Shown here piece after piece: positions 1 to 8,204 of a stretch of 64,000 bases of DNA (position 1 is its first letter; each line of letters starts with the position of its first letter). The DNA comes from Serratia bockelmannii (GTDB lineage: Bacteria; Pseudomonadota; Gammaproteobacteria; Enterobacterales; Enterobacteriaceae): assembly GCF_008011855.1 (NCBI RefSeq), contig NZ_VOUX01000006.1:62001-126000 (forward strand). Direction: 5' to 3'. The position numbers and the translations under genes are program-made. The notes under the pieces are model-generated. The model saw only the letters and a list, made by a program, of their open reading frames with translations, was not told the origin of the DNA and did no database searches.

Positions 1-794
1 GTTCGGGTAAAGCGCGGATCGATCACGATCAGCTTGGCATTGTTGTGTATTTTGGCTTCCATCGCCCAGCGGAACCCCACCGGATGCGCTTCCGCCGCAT
101 TACCGCCCATGACGATAATCAAATTCGCGTTCTTGATATCAACCCAGTGGTTGGTCATCGCACCGCGACCAAATGTTGGAGCAAGACTTGCTACCGTTGG
201 TCCGTGTCAGACACGCGCCTGGTTGTCTACGGCAAGCATGCCGAGAGCGCGACTAAATTTTTGCGACAGAAAACCGGTTTCGTTGCTGGCGGCCGAGGCG
301 CACAGCATGCCGGTGGTCAGCCAACGGTTGACGGTAACGCCCTGGTCGTTGGTTTTGATGAAGTTGGCATCGCGGTCTTCTTTCACCAGCTTGGCGATGC
401 GGGTAAAGGCGTCGTCCCAGCTGATGCGTTGCCATTTGTCCGACCCTGGCGCCCGGTATTCCGGGTACTTGAGGCGGCTTTCGCTGTGGATGAAGTCAAC
501 CAGGCCGGCACCTTTCGGGCAAAGCGCGCCGCGGTTTACCGGGTGATCCGGATCCCCTTCGATATGGAAAATGCTTTCTTTGGCGTTCTTGGCGCCATCA
601 CCAAGGCTGTACATCAACAGCCCACAGCCGACGGAACAATACGTACAGGTATTACGGGTCTCACGGGCGCGCAGCAGTTTGTACTGCCGGGTTTCCGCCA
701 ACGCCACTTCGGGGGCAAAGCCCAGCGCGGCCACCGTCGTTCCTGCCATACCGCCAGCGCAGATCTTAAAGAACTGCCTTCTGCTGACCTGCAT
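1..794 (-). CDS. fdoG: Formate dehydrogenase alpha subunit, selenoprotein, N-terminal part (partial)
   Basis: Molybdopterin/selenocysteine catalytic subunit of respiratory formate dehydrogenase, which oxidises formate in the periplasm and passes electrons to the quinone pool through the beta and gamma subunits. The N-terminus carries a Tat signal (SRRQFFK, residues 4-10) followed by the 4Fe-4S cysteine motif CTYCSVGC. Residue 196 is an in-frame TGA at 207-209, read as selenocysteine: the frame stays open on both sides and downstream codes for HGPTVASLAPTFGRGAM, as in E. coli FdoG/FdnG. It is therefore not a truncated gene. The wording of the N-terminus (ETRQYKLLRARETRN) is closer to FdoG than FdnG, and sodA nearby fits the E. 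coli fdo neighbourhood. The start has a good Shine-Dalgarno AAAGGAGAC. The gene runs off the left edge, so only about a quarter of the protein is present. Confidence 0.93.
165..209 (-). promoter_or_regulatory. SECIS element with selenocysteine TGA
   Basis: Directly after the TGA (207-209) the minus-strand RNA can fold a hairpin. The outer arms are GACCAA and TTGGTC. The inner stem-loop is GCAAGTCTTGC, which contains the GUCU loop typical of bacterial formate dehydrogenase SECIS elements that bind SelB. The fold was drawn by eye. Confidence 0.85.
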
Positions 795-1111
795 GGGGGT
801 CTCCTTTACTCTCGATTGTCACATTGTTCAAATGCGCCTGCCCCGCTAGCGCGGCAAACGCGAATGTCACTGTTGTTATGCTTGCTACGAACGCCGGCCA
901 TATTACCACAGCGTGCTTGTGGTTGTTACACACTCGTGCTCATTCAGTGAACGCATTGGCACATTTCGATACATTTCGACCTTGGCGCTCTCTACAGTAT
1001 AGAGAGTAACCCACGTGCCGGGGCGATGGCTTGACGCGGCCACCCGCCGCCCTCTCCTATCAGTATGTTAGCGCATCGATTTGTACATTAACCACACACT
1101 TCACAGGGCAT
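795..1111. other. fdoG-sodA divergent intergenic region with repeats
   Basis: No gene is seen here. Two structures stand out. A tandem direct repeat of ACATTTCGA lies at 961-969 and 971-979, one helical turn apart. An inverted repeat CTCTCTA/TAGAGAG lies at 988-994 and 1000-1006. Either could be a regulator site for fdoG or sodA, but I do not recognise the binder. Confidence 0.4.
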
Positions 1112-1148
1112 TGATAATCATTTTCAATATCATTTAATTAACTATAAT
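1112..1148 (+). promoter_or_regulatory. sodA promoter overlapped by Fur-like box
   Basis: TGATAATCATTTTCA at 1112-1126 matches the 7-1-7 Fur consensus TGATAATnATTATCA with one mismatch. It overlaps a sigma-70-like promoter: TTTTCA at 1121-1126, 16 bp spacer, TATAAT at 1143-1148. Iron repression of sodA by Fur is established in E. coli; its operation here is inferred from the site. Confidence 0.75.
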
Positions 1149-1211
1149 GATCCGACTGCTTACGCGGTGCTCGCCCTTTGCGCCGCCCATACACCACTGG
1201 AGATGATGATT

Positions 1212-1832
1212 ATGAGTTATTCACTGCCATCCCTGCCGTACGCTTACGACGCACTGGAACCGCATTTCGACAAGCAGACGATGGAAATCCATCACACCAA
1301 ACACCACCAGACCTACGTCAACAATGCCAACACCGTGCTGGAAGCCTACCCTGAGCTGGCCAAATACAGCGTTGAAGAGCTGATCCAGGATCTGGATAAA
1401 GTGCCTGCCGACAAACGCACCTTCATGCGCAACAACGCCGGCGGCCACGCCAACCACAGCTTCTTCTGGAAAAACCTGAAAACCGGCACCACGCTGGGCG
1501 GCGATCTGAAAGCGGCCATCGAGCGCGATTTCGGCAGCGTTGAGAAATTCCAGGAAGAGTTCGAGAAAGCCGCAGCCACCCGCTTCGGTTCCGGTTGGGC
1601 CTGGCTGGTGCTGAAAGACGGCAAGCTGGCCGTGGTGTCTACCGCCAACCAGGACAGCCCGCTGATGGGCGAAGCCGTCGCCGGCGCTTCCGGTTTCCCA
1701 ATCATCGGCCTGGACGTGTGGGAACACGCTTACTACCTGAAATACCAGAACAAACGCCCTGACTACATCAAGGCGTTCTGGAACGTGGTCAACTGGGACG
1801 AAGCCGCCGCACGCTTCGCCGCGAAGAAGTAA
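1212..1832 (+). CDS. sodA: Superoxide dismutase [Mn]
   Basis: Converts superoxide to hydrogen peroxide and oxygen in the cytoplasm. The 206-residue product is the same length as E. coli SodA and begins [19 protein letters not shown]. The four metal ligands are present: His27 in IHHTKHH, His near 82 in [10 protein letters not shown], and Asp/His near 168/172 in LDVWEHAYY. An upstream in-frame start at 1167 exists, but ATG 1212 matches the family start and has GGAG at 1199-1202. Regulation is probably through Fur at the overlapping promoter; a SoxS site was not recognised. The gene stands alone and ends in a strong terminator. Confidence 0.97.
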   Translation: MSYSLPSLPYAYDALEPHFDKQTMEIHHTKHHQTYVNNANTVLEAYPELAKYSVEELIQDLDKVPADKRTFMRNNAGGHANHSFFWKNLKTGTTLGGDLKAAIERDFGSVEKFQEEFEKAAATRFGSGWAWLVLKDGKLAVVSTANQDSPLMGEAVAGASGFPIIGLDVWEHAYYLKYQNKRPDYIKAFWNVVNWDEAAARFAAKK

Positions 1833-1854
1833 TTCGCCCCCGTTGATGAAGATG

Positions 1855-1878
1855 CCCGCCGCCGGCGGGTATTTTTTT
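1855..1878 (+). terminator. Rho-independent terminator of sodA
   Basis: CCCGCC (1855-1860), loop GCC, GGCGGG (1864-1869), followed by TA and seven T residues. Confidence 0.9.
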
Positions 1879-1957
1879 GCCTGAAATCCGCTAAAGTTTG
1901 ACCACTTCTTGCCGATGGTTTGTTCAATTGACGTTCGCCCGGAGAAGGAAAAACGCT

Positions 1958-3886
1958 ATGGCGGCATTGCAAGCATTAGCAGGAAAGTTCACTCATCTCA
2001 CCGTAGGTAAAAAGCTCGGCCTCGGCTTCGCGCTGTTGCTGCTGTTGGCGGTCGTCATCGCCGGCACCGGGGCGCAATACCTGCACATCATCGAATCCCG
2101 CGCCGATCGCATCGACTTCAGCAACCGGCTGAACGAGGAGATCAACCAGGCCAAATACAACCGCGCCATGTACGGCCAGACCTACCAGCCGGAGTATCTG
2201 CAGAACAATCGCGCCAATATCGATAACGCCGTCAAACTGATAGACCAGGGGCAGGCGCTGGACTGGGATGCCCAAAGCCGCAAGGATCTGCAGCGCCTGG
2301 TGACGCTGATCGGAGAATATCAGCAGCAGCAAAAAGTCTTTGAGCAGGCGGTCACGGCGAAAGACGCGGTGCGCCAAAGCTGGAACATGTCGGAAGTGCA
2401 GGCCAGCCTGAGCCAGGTGGAGCGCCAGCTGACCAACGGCGATCTGCAGCTGGCCTTCATTCAGCTGAACCAGAAGCTGACCCAGGTGCGCTACGGCGCG
2501 CGCGGCCTGCTGCTGAGCCTGAACAAGGAAACCGAAGCGCCGCTGATGGCGGCCATTGACGATGCGCGTGACGCGGCCAATGCCCTGAGCCGCCGGGTCA
2601 GCGACGCGCAACGCCCGCAGCTGCAACCGCTGCTGGCCGCGCTGGACGATTACAAAAACCGCATCGCGGCCTACCTGCCGGCCTATGAGCACGAACAGCA
2701 GATCAGCCGGCAGCTCGGCGAACGCGCACAAGCGATCGGCACGCTGGTGAACGCCTTTATGCAGGACGAACTGGCGCAGACGCGCAGCAACATCAACCTG
2801 GCGCAGCTGCAGATGGGCATCACCACCCTGATCGCCATCATCGCCGGGATACTTATCGCCTGGCGTATCACGCTGCAGATCACCCGTCCGCTGCACAGCA
2901 CGCTGGCGATGGCGGAACGCATCGCCAGCGGCGATCTGCGCCAGGCGCAGACCAGTACCCGCCGCGACGAGCTGGGACAACTGCTGAACGCGGTGGCGGC
3001 GATGAGCCAAAATCTGCGCACTATGATTGAGAAGATCCAGATGGGGGTCAGCCAGGTCTCCACCGCCTCCGCGGAAATCGCCGCCGGCAACACCGATCTC
3101 TCCTCCCGCACCGAACAGCAGGCGGCGGCGGTTGAAGAAACCGCGGCCAGCATGGAACAGCTGACCGCCACGGTGAAACAAAACGCCGACAATGCCCATC
3201 ACGCCAATCAGCTGGCCACCGACGCTTCGCAGACCGCGCAACAGGGCGGCAAGCTGGTGGAGAACGTGGTCAGCACCATGCGCGATATCTCCAGCAGTTC
3301 GCAGCGTATCGCTGAAATTACCACCCTGATCAACGGTATTGCCTTCCAGACCAACATCCTGGCGCTCAACGCCGCGGTGGAAGCGGCGCGCGCCGGCGAA
3401 CAGGGACGCGGCTTCTCGGTGGTCGCCAGCGAAGTGCGCAGCCTAGCGAGCCGCAGCGCCCAAGCGGCCAAGGAGATCGAAGGGCTGATCGCCGAGTCGG
3501 TCAGCCGGGTGAAAACCGGCACCGAACTGGTGGAAAGCACCGGCAACACCATGGAACAGATCGTCCGTTCGGTCACCCACGTGCGCGACATCATGGCCGA
3601 GATCGCCGCCGCCTCCGATGAGCAGACGCGCGGCATCGCCCAGATTGGCCAAGCGATCGTCGAAATGGACCACACCACCCAGCAGAACGCCGCGCTGGTG
3701 GAAGAGTCCGCCGCCGCCGCCGATTCGCTGGAAGAACAGGCCGATATGCTGCTGCAGAGCGTCTCGGTGTTCCGTTTGGCGGAGCAGACCGAACCCGCCG
3801 CCGTGAAAGCCGCCGCGCCGAAAGCGCCGGCGGTAAAACCCGCGGCCGCCAACGCCGCCGCGGAAGAGAACTGGACCACCTTCTGA
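1958..3886 (+). CDS. Methyl-accepting chemotaxis protein with 4-helix-bundle sensor
   Basis: Inner-membrane chemoreceptor of 642 residues controlling CheA/CheW. In order: a short cytoplasmic N-terminus, TM1 at about 18-38, a periplasmic helical (four-helix-bundle/Tar-like) domain rich in Gln and Arg to about residue 290, TM2 (ITTLIAIIAGILIAW), a HAMP domain, and the long methylated coiled coil. The coiled coil carries the highly conserved hairpin tip containing TNILALNAAVEAARAGEQG. The C-terminus is NWTTF, a CheR/CheB docking pentapeptide of the NWETF type, so this is a high-abundance-type receptor that can recruit its own methylation enzymes. ATG 1958 is chosen over an upstream frame start at 1898 because of the Shine-Dalgarno GGAGAAGGA at 1941-1949 and the family N-terminus. 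The ligand is not predictable. The adjacent sodA does not indicate function. Confidence 0.93.
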   Translation: MAALQALAGKFTHLTVGKKLGLGFALLLLLAVVIAGTGAQYLHIIESRADRIDFSNRLNEEINQAKYNRAMYGQTYQPEYLQNNRANIDNAVKLIDQGQALDWDAQSRKDLQRLVTLIGEYQQQQKVFEQAVTAKDAVRQSWNMSEVQASLSQVERQLTNGDLQLAFIQLNQKLTQVRYGARGLLLSLNKETEAPLMAAIDDARDAANALSRRVSDAQRPQLQPLLAALDDYKNRIAAYLPAYEHEQQISRQLGERAQAIGTLVNAFMQDELAQTRSNINLAQLQMGITTLIAIIAGILIAWRITLQITRPLHSTLAMAERIASGDLRQAQTSTRRDELGQLLNAVAAMSQNLRTMIEKIQMGVSQVSTASAEIAAGNTDLSSRTEQQAAAVEETAASMEQLTATVKQNADNAHHANQLATDASQTAQQGGKLVENVVSTMRDISSSSQRIAEITTLINGIAFQTNILALNAAVEAARAGEQGRGFSVVASEVRSLASRSAQAAKEIEGLIAESVSRVKTGTELVESTGNTMEQIVRSVTHVRDIMAEIAAASDEQTRGIAQIGQAIVEMDHTTQQNAALVEESAAAADSLEEQADMLLQSVSVFRLAEQTEPAAVKAAAPKAPAVKPAAANAAAEENWTTF

Positions 3887-3896
3887 CGCCCCGCCG

Positions 3897-3925
3897 CCCG
3901 CCCGATGACTTTCGGGCGGGTTGTT
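3897..3925 (+). terminator. Terminator after chemoreceptor gene
   Basis: CCCGCCCGA (3897-3905), short loop, TCGGGCGGG (3912-3920), then TTGTT. Strong GC stem with a short T tract. Confidence 0.8.
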
Positions 3926-3985
3926 ATGTCCCCCCGGCACAACTCAGGCTATGCTGAGCCCTCGACGCGAGACACGGAGGCGCAC

Positions 3986-4657
3986 ATGCATCACCCAGAC
4001 GTTTACATCGGCAATATTCAACCCTATGAAGGCGGGCGCCCCAGCGCCATCGCCAAACGCCAGGTGGATGGCGCCATCCGGCTCACGCCGCTCGGCCTGG
4101 AAGGCGACGAGCAAGCCGAGAAAAGCTACCACGGCGGGCCGGACCGCGCGCTGTGCCACTACCCGCGCGAGCATTATGCCCAGTGGCGCGAACAGTTTCC
4201 GGCGCAGGCCGAGCAGTTTTGCGCCCCGGCCTTCGGCGAGAATATCTCCACCGAAGGACTGACCGAACACAATGTGTTTATGGGCGACATCTTCCGCTGG
4301 GGCGAAGCGCTGATCCAGGTCACCCAGCCGCGCTCGCCGTGCTTCAAGCTCAACTACCACTTCGCCATCGAGGATATTTCGGTGCTGATGCAGCAAAGCG
4401 GCCGCTGCGGCTGGCTGTATCGGGTGGTCTCGCCGGGTGCGGTCAGCGGCGATCGTCCGCTGGAGCTGGCGGCGCGCAGCAGCGACGTGTCGGTCGCCGA
4501 AGCCATCGCCATCGCCTGGCACATGCCGTTCGACGCGGAACAATATCGCCGCCTGTTGGCGGTGGCCGGCCTCTCCGCCAGCTGGAGCAAGACCATGCTC
4601 ACGCGGCTTGCCGAAGGGCGCCTCGAGGACTTCAACCGTCGCCTGCTCGGCCGTTGA
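3986..4657 (+). CDS. yiiM: MOSC-domain 6-N-hydroxylaminopurine resistance protein
   Basis: A 223-residue MOSC-domain protein matching E. coli YiiM, a molybdenum-cofactor enzyme that reduces N-hydroxylated bases such as 6-N-hydroxylaminopurine. The MOSC core is clear: GDEQAEKSYHGGPDRALCHYPREHY near residues 40-65, FGENISTEGL, and the cofactor-binding cysteine in QPRSPCFKLN. The C-terminal extension is typical of YiiM rather than of short MOSC proteins. ATG 3986 is preceded by ACGGAGG (3974-3980). The longer frame from 3905 runs into the upstream terminator and is rejected. Single gene. Confidence 0.93.
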   Translation: MHHPDVYIGNIQPYEGGRPSAIAKRQVDGAIRLTPLGLEGDEQAEKSYHGGPDRALCHYPREHYAQWREQFPAQAEQFCAPAFGENISTEGLTEHNVFMGDIFRWGEALIQVTQPRSPCFKLNYHFAIEDISVLMQQSGRCGWLYRVVSPGAVSGDRPLELAARSSDVSVAEAIAIAWHMPFDAEQYRRLLAVAGLSASWSKTMLTRLAEGRLEDFNRRLLGR

Positions 4658-4759
4658 AATCGCGGGCGGAAAAGATGAAAAACGTGCGCCGAATGCCGCG
4701 TTAACCCTCTTCTTCCGCCTATACTGTAGCCGCGTGTTTTTCAGCCAGGAGCCAGGTAT

Positions 4760-5539
4760 ATGACCACCCCGACCCATTCGATTCATCACGCCGCCGCCGA
4801 GGGCTATCAGGCCAACGCCGATCGCTATGTGAAAGGCCGGCCGGATTACCCGCCGGAAATCGCCGCCTGGCTGCGTGAGTCTATCGGCCTGCACGCCGGC
4901 ATGACGGTCATCGATCTCGGCGCCGGTACCGGCAAGTTCACTCCGCGCCTGCTGGAAACCGGCGCGCAGGTGATCGCCGTCGAACCGGTGCCGCAAATGC
5001 TGGAAAAATTGTCGGCGGCGCTGCCGCAGGTGAAAACGCTGGCGGGCACCGCCGACGCGATCCCGCTACCGGACGAGTCGGTCGATGCCGTGGTGTGCGC
5101 CCAGTCCTTCCACTGGTTCGCCACGCCGCAGGCGCTGGCGGAAATCCAGCGTATTCTCAAGCCCGGCGGCAAACTCGGTCTGGTGTGGAACATGCGCGAT
5201 GCGCGCGTCGGTTGGGTGCGTAAACTGAATCAGATCGTCGACAGCCACGAAGGGGATGCGCCGCGTTTCTATACCGGCGAATGGCGCAAATTCTTCCCGT
5301 TCAAAGGCTTTGAACCGCTGCAGGAGCAGGTCTTTATGCTGGGCCACCGCGGCGCGGTGGAGGACGTGATCTACAACCGGGTACGTTCAACCAGCTTTAT
5401 CGCCGCACTGCCACAGGCGCAACAGGAGCAGGTTATCGATCGGTTGCGCCAGCTAGTGGCGGAAGAAGAGGAGTTGCAGGGCCAGGACACGGTCACCGTG
5501 CCCTATCAGACCAAGGCGTATTTCACCACCAAGGTCTGA
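4760..5539 (+). CDS. Class I SAM-dependent methyltransferase
   Basis: A 259-residue Rossmann-fold methyltransferase. Motif I is VIDLGAGTGKFTPRL (about 51-65), the acidic end of beta2 is IAVEPVPQML, motif II/III is GTADAIPLPDESVDAVVCAQSFHWF, and LKPGGKLGLVWN follows. This places it in the methyltransferase 11/25 family that includes small-molecule O-methyltransferases; the substrate cannot be read from the sequence. ATG 4760 has AGGA at 4747-4750 and AGG closer to the start. It appears monocistronic and convergent with yibL, whose end lies 11 bp away. Confidence 0.85.
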   Translation: MTTPTHSIHHAAAEGYQANADRYVKGRPDYPPEIAAWLRESIGLHAGMTVIDLGAGTGKFTPRLLETGAQVIAVEPVPQMLEKLSAALPQVKTLAGTADAIPLPDESVDAVVCAQSFHWFATPQALAEIQRILKPGGKLGLVWNMRDARVGWVRKLNQIVDSHEGDAPRFYTGEWRKFFPFKGFEPLQEQVFMLGHRGAVEDVIYNRVRSTSFIAALPQAQQEQVIDRLRQLVAEEEELQGQDTVTVPYQTKAYFTTKV

Positions 5540-5550
5540 CGCCCGGGGGT

Positions 5551-5913
5551 TCAGAACGCTTTCTTGGCGTAACCGGTGACCGCTTTCAGGCCCATCTCGC
5601 GGCCCAGCGCGGTCATCGGGTGCACCACAATCAGCCCGCGCGCGCTTTTCTTCAGCGCGCCCATATCGGCCTGCTCTTTCTTGGTGATCTCGCGGCTGAA
5701 CGGCAGCTTGCTCAGCTTCTGCGCTTCGGCGCTCAGCTTCTCGCCACGCACGTCTTTCAGGCGCTCGATCTCCGTCGCCAGTTTCTCTTTTTCTTTGGTG
5801 TGCTGCGCGATCAACTCAGGGTTGCCCTGTTGGATCACGGTGGCGTCTTTGTGGTTCAAGGCGTCCAGCAGGTCGCTCAGGCGCTTGATCTCTGCCTTTT
5901 CTTTCTCTTTCAT
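5551..5913 (-). CDS. yibL: YibL family ribosome-associated protein
   Basis: A 120-residue, highly charged helical protein, the same length as E. coli YibL (DUF2810). The N-terminal two thirds is a coiled-coil-like Lys/Glu-rich stretch. The conserved C-terminal part contains [19 protein letters not shown] and [15 protein letters not shown]. coli YibL co-purifies with ribosomes; its molecular role is not established. As in E. coli it lies close to the mannitol operon, but here a MocR regulator and an exporter are interposed. Confidence 0.9.
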   Translation of the reverse strand: MKEKEKAEIKRLSDLLDALNHKDATVIQQGNPELIAQHTKEKEKLATEIERLKDVRGEKLSAEAQKLSKLPFSREITKKEQADMGALKKSARGLIVVHPMTALGREMGLKAVTGYAKKAF

Positions 5914-5986
5914 GGTCTCTGGCCCGTTGTGCCCAAAATGGCACGCTAATCAATGATACCGGCATTGTAGCAAAAGGCGCGCGCCG

Positions 5987-7453
5987 TTACCCGTCCTGCG
6001 CAATACCGGGCGGCAGGCCGCTCATCTCGCAGGCCTTGGCGCCGAGCCGGGCCAACGCCTGGGTGTAGCGCGCGTTGAACGGGTAGCAGCAGGAGAGCCG
6101 CAGCGCATTGCGGTAGCGCCCGCTGGGGGAATACAGGGTGCCCGGCGTCAAACAGATCTGCTCCTCCAACAGCTGGTGGAACAGCGCCACGCTGTCCACG
6201 CCGGGAGGGAATTCGACCCAGAACACGAAGCCGCCCGCCGGCTGCGTGGCCAGCGTGCCGCGTGGGAAATGCCGGGCGATCAGCGCCCGCGCCTCGTCGA
6301 CCTGCGCCGCATAGCGCTTGCGCAGGTTGCGCAAATGGTGATCGTAGCCTCCGCTCTCCAGGAAGGTCGCCAGCGTTTCCGACAGCAGCTGCGACTCGGA
6401 CATCGACGACACCGCCTTCAGCTTGCGCAACGCCTCGTGAAAACGGCCGCCGCAGATCCAGCCGACGCGAAAATCCGGCGCCAGCGTTTTGGTGAAGCTG
6501 GAGCAAAACAGCACCCAGCCGTCGCGATCGAACGCCTTCACCGCCGGCGACAGCGCGCCGCCGAACTGGATCTCGGCATACAGCCCGTCTTCAATCAACG
6601 GCACCTGATGATCGTTCATCAGCCGCGCCAGCCGCTTTTTCGCCGCCAGCGGCATGGTGCAACCCAGCGGGTTTTGCACCGTCGGCATGGCGATCACCGC
6701 GTTCAGCCGCTTCTCGTTCAATAGCAACTCGAGCGCGTCCAGCGACAGCCCCAGCTGCGGATCGGTGGGGATTTCCAGCGCTTTCAGCCCCAGGCTGGCC
6801 AGCAGCGGCAGCAGATAGAAATAGGTTGGCGACTCCAGCCCGACGCAGTCACCCGGTTTGGTGGTGACGCGCAGCGCCAGCTGCAGCGCCTCCATGCAGC
6901 CATGGGTCAGCACTACGTCGCCCGGCTCCAGCAACATGCCCAGCGTCATCGAGCGGCGGGCGATCTGCTGGCGCAGCCGTAGGCTGCCGGGCGGCAACGG
7001 ATACTGCCCGATCAGATCCGGCTGGCGGCGCAGCTGAGAAGACAACATACGCCCCAGCTTGCCGCCGGGATAGAAGTCGCTGGTCTGCGGGCAGGCCAGC
7101 GCAATGTTAGTGAAGGCCGGATTCTGCTGGGCGGCGAATACCGTATCGATCAGCGCCAGCACGTCGTCCGCCGGCGGCTCGATGCGGCCGCTGGGCGCCG
7201 AGGCCATCTTCAGCGCCGGCAGCGTGCTGCGGACATAAAACCCCGACTGCGGTCGCGCTTCGATCAGCCCGCGATCCTCCAGCGTGCGGTAAGCCGACAC
7301 CACGGTATTGATGCTGACGCGATGCGTTTGCGCACAGCGCCGCACCGAAGGCAAGCGGTCACCGGGCAGCAGCGTGCCGCGGCGAATGGCCTCGGCCAAT
7401 GTGTCCGCCAGCTGCAGGTAGCGGGTATCCGGGGTTTCATCGAGCAAGGTCAC
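5987..7453 (-). CDS. MocR-type transcriptional regulator (GntR wHTH fused to aminotransferase fold)
   Basis: A 488-residue MocR/PdxR-type regulator. A GntR winged helix (LADTLAEAIRRGTLLPGDRLPSVRR, about 15-75) is joined by a linker to a fold-type I aminotransferase-like domain. The PLP lysine lies in SSFTKTLAPDF, and NPLGCTMP and EDGLYAEI are also seen. The overall pattern resembles E. coli YdcR. Such proteins sense PLP or amino compounds and usually control a neighbouring transporter. Here the divergent LysE-type exporter is the obvious target, and candidate ACAGTT operators lie between the two. No transaminase role in metabolism is implied. Confidence 0.9.
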   Translation of the reverse strand: MTLLDETPDTRYLQLADTLAEAIRRGTLLPGDRLPSVRRCAQTHRVSINTVVSAYRTLEDRGLIEARPQSGFYVRSTLPALKMASAPSGRIEPPADDVLALIDTVFAAQQNPAFTNIALACPQTSDFYPGGKLGRMLSSQLRRQPDLIGQYPLPPGSLRLRQQIARRSMTLGMLLEPGDVVLTHGCMEALQLALRVTTKPGDCVGLESPTYFYLLPLLASLGLKALEIPTDPQLGLSLDALELLLNEKRLNAVIAMPTVQNPLGCTMPLAAKKRLARLMNDHQVPLIEDGLYAEIQFGGALSPAVKAFDRDGWVLFCSSFTKTLAPDFRVGWICGGRFHEALRKLKAVSSMSESQLLSETLATFLESGGYDHHLRNLRKRYAAQVDEARALIARHFPRGTLATQPAGGFVFWVEFPPGVDSVALFHQLLEEQICLTPGTLYSPSGRYRNALRLSCCYPFNARYTQALARLGAKACEMSGLPPGIAQDG

Positions 7454-7499
7454 AGTTTCTCTCCAGGTAATGGGTACAGTTTACATTTTGCACAACTGT
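7452..7499. promoter_or_regulatory. Putative MocR operator repeats
   Basis: Three copies of ACAGTT lie between the regulator and exporter genes: 7452-7457 and 7476-7481 on the plus strand, 24 bp apart, and 7494-7499 inverted as AACTGT. The last two form TACAGTT-N12-AACTGTA. Repeats of this kind are common for MocR regulators; assignment is by position only. Confidence 0.45.
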
Positions 7500-7595
7500 A
7501 ACCATGACAATATCCGATTTGTGGTTCTGTCACCATCCCATTGCAGCGATTATGCTGATCCTCTCGTTATCACCGTCATTTTCAAGGAACCTGCC

Positions 7596-8204
7596 ATGCT
7601 GGACTCCGCCTTTGTCAGCTACGTCACCGTCATGTCGATCACCCCCGGCCCCAACAACCTGCTGCTGGCCTCGTCGGGCGTCAACTTCGGCCTGCGCCGC
7701 ACCCTGCCGATGCTGTTTGGCATCTGTGTCGGTTGTGCGGTACAGCTGGCGATCATTATCCCGCTGCTGGCGCTGGCGTTGAGCTGGGCCGGCGTCATCC
7801 GCCTCCCGCTGGCGGTGATCGGCTGCGCCTATCTGCTGTGGCTGTCATGGAAGCTGTTTCAGGCGGCCTCGCCGGACGCCAAAGAGCAGGCGCAGCCGAT
7901 GAGCCTGCTCAACGGTGCACTGTTTCAGGCGGTCAACCCCAAAGCCTGGCTGATGGTGATCAACGTGGCGATCCTGTTCACCCCGCGCGAAGGCGCCACC
8001 TTCGTCCATACGCTGTCGGTCATCGCCGGTTTCGCGCTGCTGAACCTGCCGTGCGTGCTGCTGTGGGCGGTGCTGGGCGACCGGTTGCGCAACGCGCTGC
8101 GAGTGACCTGGAAACTGCGCGCCTTCAACGGCGTGATGTCCGGACTGATGGCCGCCACCGCGCTGTGGTTGCTGTTCGACGAATGGCGCGCGGCCTTTGC
8201 TTAG
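7596..8204 (+). CDS. LysE/RhtB family amino acid exporter
   Basis: A 202-residue inner-membrane protein with about six hydrophobic helices and the LysE-family N-terminal signature SITPGPNNLLLASSGVNFG. The second conserved element, GALFQAVNPKAWLMVI, is also present. Family members export amino acids or related metabolites. ATG 7596 follows AAGGA and matches the family start; a longer frame from 7470 would read through the regulator operators. It is divergent from the MocR gene, suggesting that MocR controls it. Its stop overlaps the convergent mltR stop by 4 bp. Confidence 0.88.
   Translation: MLDSAFVSYVTVMSITPGPNNLLLASSGVNFGLRRTLPMLFGICVGCAVQLAIIIPLLALALSWAGVIRLPLAVIGCAYLLWLSWKLFQAASPDAKEQAQPMSLLNGALFQAVNPKAWLMVINVAILFTPREGATFVHTLSVIAGFALLNLPCVLLWAVLGDRLRNALRVTWKLRAFNGVMSGLMAATALWLLFDEWRAAFA

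Noticed and set aside
207-794. A truncated fdoG or pseudogene ending at the TGA
   Set aside because: The frame continues in the correct protein sequence after the TGA and a SECIS hairpin follows it, so the TGA codes for selenocysteine.
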